From NCBI RefSeq assembly GCF_025725645.1, contig NZ_CP107007.1, positions 2,294,001 through 2,358,000 on the forward strand: DNA of 64,000 nt. Reading direction: 5' to 3'. Below are positions 1-8,637 of this stretch, piece after piece. Source of the DNA: Halomonas sp. GD1P12 (lineage in GTDB: Bacteria > Pseudomonadota > Gammaproteobacteria > Pseudomonadales > Halomonadaceae). The translations under genes and the position numbers were made by a program. The notes below the pieces were generated by a model, which was given only the letters and a program-made list of their open reading frames with translations, was not told where the DNA came from and ran no database searches. Numbering within the stretch: the first letter of the stretch is position 1; every line of letters begins with the position of its first letter.

Positions 1-791
1 GGTTTCAAGCCTATCTTCCCGGCACGCTGGAGGAAATCGATGCGCTGCTTGCGCGTGTTGAGCACGCCGGGTTCAGCAAACTGGTGATCACTGTCGATTA
101 TGCCGTGCCGCCCAATCCCGAGAACCACCGCCGTGCTGGCTTTTCATCGCCATTACGTCCTGGTCCCAGGCTTGCCTGGGACGGGCTGATGCGCCCCCGC
201 TGGCTATTCGGAACGTTTCTGAAAACCTTGTGGCATCACGGCGTACCACACTTCGAGAACAACGCCGCCGTGCGCGGCGTGCCGGTACTGGCTAAAAACG
301 CTAACCGGGATTTCTCGGGCCGTCGACACCTGGATTGGTCGACTCTGGATCAGGTTCGCTCGCGCTGGAAGGGAGCACTTGTGGTCAAAGGGATTTTGCA
401 CCCCGAAGACGCACGGCGGGCGGTCAGTGCCGGCGCCGATGGCTTGATTGTTTCCAACCACGGCGGCCGCCAGCTCGATGGTACGGTCGCACCGCTCACC
501 ATGTTACCCGAGGTACTGAACGCAGTTCAGGGTGCCGTGCCTGTCATGATCGACGGTAGTTTCCGGCGGGGCAGCCAGGTACTCAAGGCACTGTCATTAG
601 GTGCCCATTTCGTATTCCTCGGCCGCCCTTTTAATTACGCCGCCAGCATCGCTGGTGAAGCCGGAGTAGAGAAAGCTATTACGCTACTGGGAAGTGAACT
701 AGAGCGGAATATGGCACTGCTGGGTGTAAGAGGGATGGATGAATTATCGACGGGGTTGTTACGCTATCATCGGTGTACGGAAAGTGAGTGA
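1..791 (+). CDS. FMN-dependent alpha-hydroxyacid dehydrogenase (L-lactate dehydrogenase-like), 5' truncated
   Basis: This is the C-terminal two thirds of a flavin-dependent alpha-hydroxyacid oxidase or dehydrogenase, the family that oxidises L-lactate, glycolate or mandelate to the keto acid. The frame is open from base 3 of the window, so the start lies upstream; the GTG at 84 is internal. Visible family signatures are VVKGI with the conserved lysine, SNHGGRQLD with the catalytic histidine and following arginine, and a phosphate-binding stretch DGSFRRGSQVLKAL followed by LGRPF. Family members usually read DGG where this has DGS. The substrate cannot be told from this part. No partner gene is visible on the right. 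Confidence 0.85.
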   Translation, partial: FQAYLPGTLEEIDALLARVEHAGFSKLVITVDYAVPPNPENHRRAGFSSPLRPGPRLAWDGLMRPRWLFGTFLKTLWHHGVPHFENNAAVRGVPVLAKNANRDFSGRRHLDWSTLDQVRSRWKGALVVKGILHPEDARRAVSAGADGLIVSNHGGRQLDGTVAPLTMLPEVLNAVQGAVPVMIDGSFRRGSQVLKALSLGAHFVFLGRPFNYAASIAGEAGVEKAITLLGSELERNMALLGVRGMDELSTGLLRYHRCTESE

Positions 792-875
792 TAGCCATCA
801 GCGAGGAAACAATGCCCGCGCGTTTTAGAGGACGGTGGCTTCGAGTGCTGTTTAGAAAGCTAGGTCTACGGGATA

Positions 876-952
876 TGGCGTCCCTGGCAGGAGTCGAACC
901 TGCGACCTGCCGCTTAGGAGGCGGCTGCTCTATCCTACTGAGCTACAGGGAC
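876..952 (-). tRNA. tRNA-Arg (anticodon CCT)
   Basis: Read on the minus strand, a 7-bp acceptor stem (GTCCCTG / CAGGGAC) encloses a complete cloverleaf. The anticodon stem GCCGC/GCGGC closes a 7-base loop CTCCTAA, giving anticodon CCT, which reads arginine codon AGG. The T arm has the usual GGTTCGACTCC. The discriminator G is followed by an encoded CCA. The gene is intact. tRNA-Arg genes are frequent integration sites, but no integrase or duplicated tRNA end is visible here. Confidence 0.97.
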
Positions 953-1012
953 GTGGGCGGGTAAAGCGGCGCGTAGTATAGCGCGCCGGTGAAGTGAGGC
1001 CAACCAGCCTGC

Positions 1013-1960
1013 TTAAATCCAGCCTAATAGACGCAGGGCGAAGATGCCGAGTGTGATGGTGAGGCTCGCCATGATGGTAGTGAGCGCGATGATGTTCGCG
1101 GCCAAAGTCACATTGCCGCCCATGGCCTTGGCCATGACGAAGCTGGCGGCGGCGGTGGGGCTTGCAAAGAACAGGAATAGAAGGCCCAGCTGCTCGTCTG
1201 TAAACCCGCACAGCCAAGCCGCGAACGTCGATACCGCGGGCAGTACGATCATTTTCATTACGCTCGAACTCAGCGCAACGGCCCGACCGTCGCGCAGGCT
1301 GGCCGCCGACAGCGTGGCACCGATACAGATCAGCGCCAGCGGCAGTGTCAACGAGGCGAAGTAGTTGCCCGAGGTCATGACCCAGCGGGGAAGCTCGACA
1401 GACAGCGCTGTAAATGGAATTGCCAGCAGCACAGAGATGATCAAGGGATTGGTGGCAATTTTTTTGAGCAGGCTGGACCAACGTGTGGTTTGGCCGGACT
1501 GATAGGCCGAGAGTACCCACACCGACAGTACGTTATAGAGCACGATGACCAGCCCCAGTAAAAGGCTGCCCGCCGAGAGACCGTAGTTACCGTACATGCC
1601 GGCGGCCAATGCCAGCCCCACTACGCCGCCATTGCCTCTAAACGCCCCCTGCACGTAGATGCCTCGCTCTTCATAGGGCACGCGGTAGTATGCCCACAGC
1701 CAGCTGGCGAAAAATTGGGCGAGCGTGGCCAGAGCAAAGAACAGCAGCAGCGGTATATCCAGCGCCACGCCCATATCCGCTTTTATGAGGCTTAAAAAAA
1801 TCAGCGTGGGGAGCGTGGCACGAAACACGAGTGTGGACGCGGTCGACACGAAGGCGCGGTCGATCAACCGGAGGCGTTTCAGCACGATGCCTAAAAACAC
1901 CATGGCGAAAACCGGCAGGGTTATATCCAGCGTACGTGCGAATAGCTCTATCAGGTTCAC
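1013..1960 (-). CDS. AEC family transporter (auxin efflux carrier superfamily)
   Basis: A 315-residue polytopic inner-membrane protein with about ten hydrophobic segments. It starts with a short polar N-terminus and a first membrane helix (TLDITLPVFAMVFLGIVLK) typical of AEC transporters, which export or exchange small carboxylates and related anions. The length is normal for the family. It begins with GTG. A second half with repeated hydrophobic spans (residues roughly 170-315) mirrors the first, as in the inverted-repeat fold of this superfamily. No enzyme or regulator that would name the substrate is adjacent. The diguanylate cyclase gene upstream on the same strand ends about 70 bases before it. 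Confidence 0.85.
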   Translation of the reverse strand: MNLIELFARTLDITLPVFAMVFLGIVLKRLRLIDRAFVSTASTLVFRATLPTLIFLSLIKADMGVALDIPLLLFFALATLAQFFASWLWAYYRVPYEERGIYVQGAFRGNGGVVGLALAAGMYGNYGLSAGSLLLGLVIVLYNVLSVWVLSAYQSGQTTRWSSLLKKIATNPLIISVLLAIPFTALSVELPRWVMTSGNYFASLTLPLALICIGATLSAASLRDGRAVALSSSVMKMIVLPAVSTFAAWLCGFTDEQLGLLFLFFASPTAAASFVMAKAMGGNVTLAANIIALTTIMASLTITLGIFALRLLGWI

Positions 1961-2032
1961 GGATTTACTCTAATCCAACGGCGTAGCGGCCCGGTTTTCC
2001 TTGGTGCCTGCCGGGCCAGCACGCCAAGGCGA

Positions 2033-4138
2033 TCAAAAAAGCGTCATGGGGTCGAATTCGCTTGGGTTACTGACAACCACGTCGTTGCGCCCACGGCTTT
2101 TGGCCTCATAACTGGCGGCATCGGCACGGTTCAGCGCATCCTCGACGGAGTCATCCTCATCGTTGAAGCGTGTCACGCCCATGCTGAGCGTCACAGTGTA
2201 GACCTTATCGGCGTGGGTGACCGAGACCTCGCTTACTGCCTGGCGTAGCGACTCGGCAATGCGCTGAGCCTGCGTCAACGTACAGCTGGGCAAGAGGACG
2301 CCGAACTCGTCACCGCCCTGGCGCGCCACGTGGTCGCTGCGGCGAACTTCCCAGGCAATGACCTGGGCGATTCGCCGAAGCATTTCATCGCCCAGCGCGT
2401 GGCCGCCTTCATCGTTGATCGGCTTGAAGTGGTCGAGGTCGAACAGCAGCAGCGCCGAGGGCGTGCTGGTTTTCTGGAAGTCGGCATAGGCTTCATCCAG
2501 GCGGCGTAAAAATCCGCGCCGGTTGAGCAAGCCCGTCAGCGGGTCGTGCTCTGCTTCCCAACGCTGCAGCGCCTCCTGCTGGCGACGTTCGGTGATGTCC
2601 TTGACCACGCCAACCAGCCCCAGCGAGTGGCCGCTTTGCGAGAGCATGACCACCCGGGCATGAATATCGAGCCAAAGGATTTCGCTGTCACTTTTGATGA
2701 ACCGTAGCTGGCGGATGTAATCCTTGCCGCTTTTGAGGCTATGCTGCCAAAGATCGACGGCGCCCTGATAATCGTCCGGGTGAATCTGTTTGAGCCACGC
2801 CTCCATGAGCGTCTCTTTGGGGATGTCGAGCATCATCAAGAGCGCGGGGTTCATGTACGTGATCACGCCATCGAAATTGGCCACGAACATGCCTTCCGGG
2901 CTCGAGTTGAGCACCGAGTCCAAAAACGCCTCGCGCTCATGGAGGTTGTTCAACAGCTGCTGGCGTTCGTCCTCGACGCGATTAAAGGTGTTCGCCACTT
3001 CCTGCAGCTCGTGCATGCTCGTGGCGAGATTCACGTGGGAGCGCTCGGCGCGCCCGACTTCATCGATCTGCGCTTCCAGCCGATTCAACGGCGATAAAAT
3101 ACGCGCCAACAGCCACCAGAGCAGCGGCATCAACAAAAGCGCCAGCGCCAACCAGATCCACCACAGCCGATAGATGAAATCGGAAAGCGGCGCCTGCGCC
3201 TGCTCGACCGGCAAATAGAGTCCTACGACCCAGTTCGCGGGCCATACCTGAGAATAGGACTGATAAGCGCTCTGGCCATTGAGAAGATTACCGAGACCGT
3301 CGCCCTCCCAGCCATCCAGTGCCGAATCGAGCCACGGGTGATCGTCCAGAGAACTCACGGCGGTGTTCACAAGGGTTTTATCCGGATGAAAAAGAATGCG
3401 CCCCGAAGCGGTGAAAATGGCTGAATAGCCATCATCACCCAATCGAATCTTGGCAAGCCGGTTAAACAGCCCGCCGGAATTCAGCCGTACGATACCGCCG
3501 ACCGTTCCGCGAAATTCACCGTCGCCGTTCAGGCGCGGCACACCGATCACCACCAGCGGTTCATTGCTGACCCGCCCCAGAAAAGGTTCGCTGACGTAAG
3601 GGGTGCGTGTACCCCGTAGCATTTTAAAGTTTTCGCTGTCGCCGGTTTCGAGCCCCACCCGGCCAATCACGCTCGGCCAATCGGCGATGATCGTGCCGGC
3701 TTCATTGCTGACCACGACGCCATCGAACCAGGAGAGCAGCGAGTCATTTTTGGCCAACTCATACTGAACCCAAGCAGCATCATCAGCGGCACCAATGGCA
3801 CTGCTGAACCGCTGAAGCGCATCGATGCGGTTTTCGACCTGCTGGGTCAGCTCATCGGCCAGAATGTTGGCCTCGTAGCGCAAGTGAGTCACGTTGGACG
3901 CCTGAAGCATGTTCTTGCCCACCTGCCAGGTAAGCCCCAGCATAACGGCAGCCAGTACCAACAGTAAGATGGAAAGCCCCAGCAGCAGGCGGCTTTTTAG
4001 TGAGCGAAAGCGGATCATTCTTGTTCGTAACGGGGCTGGCAGCACCGGGAATTCCTGCTCATTGATGTATTTTTTGAACGCCGCCGAGAGAGTTGCTTTA
4101 CCCATATAAAACGGCGTATTGACACTCACGACCGACAT
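2033..4138 (-). CDS. Membrane diguanylate cyclase: Cache, PAS and GGDEF domains
   Basis: A 701-residue sensor that should make cyclic di-GMP. A membrane helix near residues 50-70 (LLLGLSILLLVLAAVMLGL) precedes a periplasmic Cache-type region, a second helix near 335-355, a linker or HAMP-like segment, a PAS domain (starting near FLDSVLNSSPEGMFVANFDG, with a PAC tail ending in DITERR) and a C-terminal GGDEF domain. The active-site motif is intact (RQGGDEFGVLLP), and an upstream RxxD (RRSD) provides the allosteric inhibitory site, so it is probably product-inhibited. No EAL domain is present. The start is uncertain: neither this ATG nor the internal one at 4018, just before the first helix, has a convincing ribosome-binding site. 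Confidence 0.9.
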   Translation of the reverse strand: MSVVSVNTPFYMGKATLSAAFKKYINEQEFPVLPAPLRTRMIRFRSLKSRLLLGLSILLLVLAAVMLGLTWQVGKNMLQASNVTHLRYEANILADELTQQVENRIDALQRFSSAIGAADDAAWVQYELAKNDSLLSWFDGVVVSNEAGTIIADWPSVIGRVGLETGDSENFKMLRGTRTPYVSEPFLGRVSNEPLVVIGVPRLNGDGEFRGTVGGIVRLNSGGLFNRLAKIRLGDDGYSAIFTASGRILFHPDKTLVNTAVSSLDDHPWLDSALDGWEGDGLGNLLNGQSAYQSYSQVWPANWVVGLYLPVEQAQAPLSDFIYRLWWIWLALALLLMPLLWWLLARILSPLNRLEAQIDEVGRAERSHVNLATSMHELQEVANTFNRVEDERQQLLNNLHEREAFLDSVLNSSPEGMFVANFDGVITYMNPALLMMLDIPKETLMEAWLKQIHPDDYQGAVDLWQHSLKSGKDYIRQLRFIKSDSEILWLDIHARVVMLSQSGHSLGLVGVVKDITERRQQEALQRWEAEHDPLTGLLNRRGFLRRLDEAYADFQKTSTPSALLLFDLDHFKPINDEGGHALGDEMLRRIAQVIAWEVRRSDHVARQGGDEFGVLLPSCTLTQAQRIAESLRQAVSEVSVTHADKVYTVTLSMGVTRFNDEDDSVEDALNRADAASYEAKSRGRNDVVVSNPSEFDPMTLF

Positions 4139-4605
4139 TCGTCAGCACGGCTGACTCTAGTCCCTTCTGACGTCTACCTTAATCACTTACATAGGAAAGG
4201 TCACTATCCGAGCAACCGCTCAAGGGATTGTCCTCTCATTGTCATGTATTTTCAGACATTCAAAGAGCCAAACTGCGCAACATTACACCGTTACCGGTGC
4301 TTTTCATATTCGGCTGGTACCATTTTATGGCACAACTATAGAGATGACGCGCAAGCCTGAAATATGAAAAAGTGAGCCACATTCTCCTGATAGTCGGTCG
4401 CTATTTCTGATATAAAATCAGCGAAGTCGCGCCCAATACTCAGTCAATAAGAGTGAGTTTCCGGGCCGAGTCGCTCACTCGGCCCTTTCAGATACTCGAC
4501 GCAGATCATTCATGAAGATGTGATGACCTTCATCTTCGCGAAAATTGATGGCTTTTAAAACTGGCCATACCTGTAAAACGCTCGGCACGCCTGTTTCTGA
4601 GCGCT
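4139..4605. other. Gene-free stretch between the GGDEF gene and galU
   Basis: No supported gene lies in these 467 bases. It should hold the GGDEF-gene promoter and the 3' end of the galU transcript. Two small inverted repeats are visible: 4463-4485 (9-bp arms GGGCCGAGT / ACTCGGCCC) and 4514-4537 (7-bp arms GAAGATG / CATCTTC). Neither is followed by a convincing T-run, so they are not clear intrinsic terminators. A smaller dyad CACCG/CGGTG sits at about 4285-4298. Confidence 0.5.
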
Positions 4606-5460
4606 TTAGATATCGAAGCCGGCTTCGCGAGCAAGTGTCGTGTTGGCTTGCAGCCAGCCTTCGATATGGCCGCAGTCGAACGTACGTCCATGCATACGAA
4701 ATGCCTGAACGGTTTGGCCCTCCTGCATGAGCCGGTCGATGGCGTCGGTGAGCTGAATCTCGTTGCCGGCACCTGGGGGTTGGTCGGCCAAAAGCTCCAT
4801 GATACGGTACGGCAGAACGTAGCGGCCAATGACCGATAGCCGTGACGGCGCTTCCTCCGGCTTGGGCTTTTCGACTACACCACGCATGTTGGCACTCTCC
4901 CCCGCATTGGGCTCGTCGCAATCGACGATACCGTAGCGATAGACCTCTTCCTGAGCCACGGCTTCAACCATGATTTGCGAGGCGCTCTGAGCGTTCCAGC
5001 GCTCGATCATGCTACCCAAATCGCACTCCTGGCTGCCCACCTGAGGCTTCACTAGAACGTCGGGCAAAATCACCGAGAAGGGCTCGCCTTCATCCAGTAA
5101 GTGGGCAGCGCAATGAATGGCATGGCCCAGCCCCTTGGCATTGGCTTGGCGTACGCTGGTAATTCTGAGTTTGGGCGGCGCGATGGCCGAAAGCGTTTCG
5201 AGTATCGCGTCCTTGCCTTTACTGGAAAGCGAGTACTCGAGCTCGAAGTGGGCATCGAAGTGGTCTTCGATGGCCGATTTTCCCGTGCGTGTCACCAGAA
5301 TAATTTCATTGATGCCCGCCGCCAGTGCCTCCTCGACCACATGCTGAATCAACGGGCGGTCGACGACCGGTACCATCTCCTTGGGAATCGCCTTACTGAT
5401 AGGCAATAGACGCGTCCCGAATCCTGCTACTGGAATGATGGCCTTACGCACCTGAGTCAT
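4606..5460 (-). CDS. galU: UTP--glucose-1-phosphate uridylyltransferase
   Basis: A 284-residue cytoplasmic enzyme that makes UDP-glucose from UTP and glucose-1-phosphate. The N-terminus carries the nucleotide-binding signature PVAGFGTRLLPISKAIPKEM, followed by GLGHAI and VVEKP motifs typical of bacterial GalU. It starts at an ATG preceded by AAGGA at good spacing. The phosphoglucomutase gene pgm lies just upstream on the same strand, so the pair converts glucose-6-phosphate to UDP-glucose. This feeds surface polysaccharides and probably the GpgS enzyme encoded near 52 kb. Length is normal for the family. Confidence 0.95.
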   Translation of the reverse strand: MTQVRKAIIPVAGFGTRLLPISKAIPKEMVPVVDRPLIQHVVEEALAAGINEIILVTRTGKSAIEDHFDAHFELEYSLSSKGKDAILETLSAIAPPKLRITSVRQANAKGLGHAIHCAAHLLDEGEPFSVILPDVLVKPQVGSQECDLGSMIERWNAQSASQIMVEAVAQEEVYRYGIVDCDEPNAGESANMRGVVEKPKPEEAPSRLSVIGRYVLPYRIMELLADQPPGAGNEIQLTDAIDRLMQEGQTVQAFRMHGRTFDCGHIEGWLQANTTLAREAGFDI

Positions 5461-5569
5461 CTAATCGTCCTTTTGAATACGGTTTTCGAAACGTTAAACC
5501 TTCTTTGAGTTGCCAACCTGTACCATGGACGCGCTTTTAATACCAATTGGCATCAATGGACCTGCTGGC

Positions 5570-7177
5570 TCAACCCTTCAGTACACTTGAGAGTAATGCT
5601 TGGACGCTTTGAATCAACTCATCCAGATGCGCTGCGCTTTTGAAGCTTTCAGCGTAAATCTTGTAAAGCGACTCGGTGCCGCTGGGTCGTGCGGCGAACC
5701 AGCCGCTTTGCGTGGTCACCTTGATACCACCGATGGTAGCGCCATTACCCGGCGCCTCGAACAGCACCGCCGTAATCGCATCCCCGGCAAGGGTGTCGGC
5801 GGTCACGCTGCCCTTGGTCAGCTGCTTGAACGCGGCCTTCTCTTCCGCACTACAGGCGGTATCGAGGCGCTTATAGTGCGGGGTGCCCAAACGCTCGGTA
5901 AGTTCCGCATAATAAGCGCTCGGCGTTTTACCCGTCACCGCCAGGATTTCCGCAGCCAGCAGGCAAAGCGCGATGCCATCCTTGTCCGTCGACCAGGGCC
6001 GCCCCTCTCGGGTCAACAGGCTCGCACCCGCGCTCTCTTCGCCACCAAACCCCAGATAGCCCTTGTGTAGGCCATCGACGAACCATTTGAATCCCACCGG
6101 CACCTCAAAAAGCTCTCGCCCGTGAGACGCCACGACCCGGTCAATCATCGAAGACGACACCAGGGTTTTGCCAATTTTGAGCGCGCCCTCCCCATGACTC
6201 GGCCACTGCGGACGATAGCTCAGCAGATAGTCCACACAGACGGCCAAAAAGTGGTTGGGGTTCATCAGCCCGTTGGCATCGACGATACCGTGACGGTCGG
6301 CGTCCGGGTCGTTACCAAACGCGATATCGAAGCGGTCCTTGATCTCCAAAAGCTTCGCCATGGCCGCCGTGCTCGAACAGTCCATGCGGATCTTTCCATC
6401 ATGGTCCGGCGGCATGAAGGAAAAGCTTTCATCCACGGTGGTATTCACTATCTCGAGATCGATAGCGAAGCGCTCGGCAATGACCTGCCACACCGGCAAG
6501 GCCGCGCCGCCCATGGGATCGGCACCCAGCTTGAGCCCCGCCTGCTCGATCGCGTCGATGTCGATCACCAGGGGCAGGTTGTCGACGTAAAGCTTTGTGA
6601 AATCGTACTCCGTAGCATGATCGAGCGCTTCTTCGAGCGAAACACGGGGTACATCGTCAAGGCGTGTCAGATAGTCGTTGGCACGCGCCTCGATCCAGCC
6701 GGTCGCGTCGGTGTCCGCTGGGCCACCGTGGTAGGGGTTGTACTTGATACCGCCATCTTCCGGCGGGTTGTGCGACGGCGTGATGATCAATCCATCCGCC
6801 CGGGGCGCATTGGTATCGGCGTTATGGTGCAAAATGGCATGGCTAACCAAGGGTGTAGCCGTGTAGCCCTTCTCTTTTTCTATATAAACAGTGACCTGAT
6901 TGGCTGCCAACACCTGTAGCACACACTCCCAAGCCGGACGCGATAGCGCGTGAGTGTCGAGACCCAAAAAAAGCGGTCCCTGGTAGCCGGCATCACGCCG
7001 ATAATCCACCACTGCCTGGGTGATCGCCCAGATATGCGCAGCGTTGAAGGTGCGATCCAAAGCGCGACCACGATGGCCGGAGGTGCCAAACGCTACGCGC
7101 TCGGCGGCCACTTTCGCGTCAGGAGTGTGGTTATAAAATGCCTCGACGATGACGTTTATCTGCGCCTTCCCGTTCAT
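5570..7177 (-). CDS. pgm: Phosphoglucomutase (alpha-D-glucose-specific)
   Basis: A 535-residue cytoplasmic enzyme interconverting glucose-6-phosphate and glucose-1-phosphate. The phosphoserine loop TPSHNPP (Ser about 135), the magnesium loop DPDADRHG (about 290-297) and the sugar-binding GGEESAG (about 378-384) are all intact. It belongs to the long alpha-phosphoglucomutase branch (E. coli Pgm type), not the AlgC type. galU follows on the same strand after a 109-base gap, and together they form the UDP-glucose supply route. The start ATG has a GGACA-type ribosome-binding site. Confidence 0.95.
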   Translation of the reverse strand: MNGKAQINVIVEAFYNHTPDAKVAAERVAFGTSGHRGRALDRTFNAAHIWAITQAVVDYRRDAGYQGPLFLGLDTHALSRPAWECVLQVLAANQVTVYIEKEKGYTATPLVSHAILHHNADTNAPRADGLIITPSHNPPEDGGIKYNPYHGGPADTDATGWIEARANDYLTRLDDVPRVSLEEALDHATEYDFTKLYVDNLPLVIDIDAIEQAGLKLGADPMGGAALPVWQVIAERFAIDLEIVNTTVDESFSFMPPDHDGKIRMDCSSTAAMAKLLEIKDRFDIAFGNDPDADRHGIVDANGLMNPNHFLAVCVDYLLSYRPQWPSHGEGALKIGKTLVSSSMIDRVVASHGRELFEVPVGFKWFVDGLHKGYLGFGGEESAGASLLTREGRPWSTDKDGIALCLLAAEILAVTGKTPSAYYAELTERLGTPHYKRLDTACSAEEKAAFKQLTKGSVTADTLAGDAITAVLFEAPGNGATIGGIKVTTQSGWFAARPSGTESLYKIYAESFKSAAHLDELIQSVQALLSSVLKG

Positions 7178-7393
7178 TTACTTGTCCATCCCTGAAAATA
7201 AAATGGCTCAAGATATTACTATAGAAACAGGCGTAGCTCTTCAAACGCTACACAAAATTCATTGAGGTAGCGTTCAAGACAAGTGATACGGAAGTCCGGA
7301 AAGTTAGCATTCAAAGCTACGGCACATGCCGTCTTTAATCGAATACAATTCCGGCCTTGAATCGTAGCTGACGAAAAGCGTTTAAACCGTCAT

Positions 7394-8419
7394 CTAAAAG
7401 AGGTAGCGCGCACCGGTGATCCAGTACACGTTGTCGCTCGAGCTTCGAATGGCCGGCGAGTCCGCCTCAGAGACCTCGAGGAAGACATCGAAATTACTCG
7501 ATAACGTGTAGTAGCTTGCCAGAGTCCAGGCGTTACTATCGTCCTGATTATCGCGCTCGACACGATAGACATCAGCGTTGAAAGCCCAGGCACCGGTAGT
7601 GAAGGTACCACCAAGGCCATAGGAGTCGAAGCCACCTCCATACTCACTGCTATCGCTTTGCGTTTCGACGCCCGCACGCGCGGTGAAGTTATCGCGCACG
7701 TCGTAAGAGCCGATCAATCCGTAAAGCGTTTCACCGTTGCCCCCCCCACGCACTTCATTTTCAACAGCGCCTAATCCAATAGAGAGCGGGCCTTGGCGAA
7801 AGCGTATACCTCCCTGAAAGGCAGTTTCGCTACCTGAAGGATTCTGCTCGGCAACTGTCATACCCCGGTCACCATAGTGTTTCACCTGAACGAAGCTGGT
7901 AAAGCCGTTGGTTTCGGGCGTGAAGTAGCCAATGGAATCGCCGCGGGATTGAAGCCCCGATGAGTTGAACAATAGACCTCGGTCGAGATAAACATCGAAC
8001 GGCACTGAAACGAACTGGTAATAGAGGCTATTAAAATTACCGGCCAGCACCGTGCCAAAACGCTCGCTTTCCAGTCCGATATAGCTTTGACGTGTTTCTC
8101 TAAAAGCCTGCCCACGTATGCGCTCGTCACCGGCGAAGCGCCATTCCAGATGGCCAAATGCGGCCAGATCGGGATTAATCTGTTGGCGCATGCGAAAACC
8201 AAGGCGGGAATAAATATCCACGAATTCGGGATCGTTGTCGATGAAACGGCCTTGGCTGTCCTGGTCCGGCCCTCCGCCTGCTACCCCGATAGAGATACGT
8301 CCATAAACACTTAGCTGAGTGCCCTCTTCGTCATAAATAGTCGTTGTCGCCTGAGCCGCCCCTGCCAGCATAACGCCTGCGCCCATAAGCGCCGCCCTAA
8401 ATACTGCTTTCACCTTCAT
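7394..8419 (-). CDS. Gram-negative porin, putatively metal-regulated paralogue
   Basis: A 341-residue outer-membrane general porin. It has a signal peptide (AALMGAGVMLAGAAQA, cleavage near residue 24), then YDEEGTQLSVYGRISIGVAGGG, the first strand of a 16-stranded porin, and ends in a C-terminal aromatic residue (ARYLF) as the BAM pathway needs. It is clearly paralogous to the porin at 8638-9759 (shared FVDxxSRLGFRxxQ, RGDSIGY, SSNFDVFLEV and YWxTGARY blocks) but about 30 residues shorter. SD AAGGG lies 7 bases before the ATG. The 150-base AT-rich upstream region contains candidate Zur and Fur operators that the paralogue lacks at this position. Confidence 0.92.
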   Translation of the reverse strand: MKVKAVFRAALMGAGVMLAGAAQATTTIYDEEGTQLSVYGRISIGVAGGGPDQDSQGRFIDNDPEFVDIYSRLGFRMRQQINPDLAAFGHLEWRFAGDERIRGQAFRETRQSYIGLESERFGTVLAGNFNSLYYQFVSVPFDVYLDRGLLFNSSGLQSRGDSIGYFTPETNGFTSFVQVKHYGDRGMTVAEQNPSGSETAFQGGIRFRQGPLSIGLGAVENEVRGGGNGETLYGLIGSYDVRDNFTARAGVETQSDSSEYGGGFDSYGLGGTFTTGAWAFNADVYRVERDNQDDSNAWTLASYYTLSSNFDVFLEVSEADSPAIRSSSDNVYWITGARYLF

Positions 8420-8479
8420 TGCCCGCCCTTGCTCTTTTAATTAATAAAGCTCAAATAATGAAATAGCTACCAAAAGATA

Positions 8480-8494
8480 TGTTACAACATAACA
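8480..8494. promoter_or_regulatory. Candidate Zur operator upstream of porin 7394-8419
   Basis: The sequence TGTTACAACATAACA has perfect outer arms TGTTA/TAACA and matches the gammaproteobacterial Zur core GTTATAnnATAAC at nearly every position. It lies about 61-75 bases upstream of the porin start codon, overlapping a plausible -10 region (TAACAT on the minus strand). Zur represses zinc-uptake genes when zinc is plentiful. The match to the consensus was made by eye. Confidence 0.45.
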
Positions 8495-8510
8495 ATAAAA
8501 AAGTAAATAA

Positions 8511-8529
8511 GATAATGATAACCATTACT
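8511..8529. promoter_or_regulatory. Candidate Fur box upstream of porin 7394-8419
   Basis: GATAATGATAACCATTACT agrees at 16 of 19 positions with the classical 19-bp Fur box GATAATGATAATCATTATC; mismatches are at positions 12, 18 and 19. It lies about 92-110 bases upstream of the porin start codon, just beyond the Zur-like palindrome and near a possible -35 element. Fur with iron normally represses from such sites. Confidence 0.5.
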
Positions 8530-8561
8530 AATAAATTCTGCTAAACAAATTAGTACAACCC

Positions 8562-8592
8562 ATAAAAAAACCGGCTCCAAAAGGAGCCGGTT
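8562..8592 (-). terminator. Intrinsic terminator of porin 8638-9759
   Basis: Perfect 10-bp arms AACCGGCTCC / GGAGCCGGTT with a 4-base loop, followed on the minus strand by a run of seven T. It lies about 45 bases after the stop codon and separates the two porin transcripts. Confidence 0.9.
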
Positions 8593-8637
8593 CTATTTGC
8601 TGCAGTATTACGTTCTAAATCGAATCTAAACCCGAGC

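Noticed and set aside
876..952. Integration site of a genomic island at tRNA-Arg
   Set aside because: There is no integrase gene or repeated tRNA 3' end in the window, and the flanking genes are ordinary.
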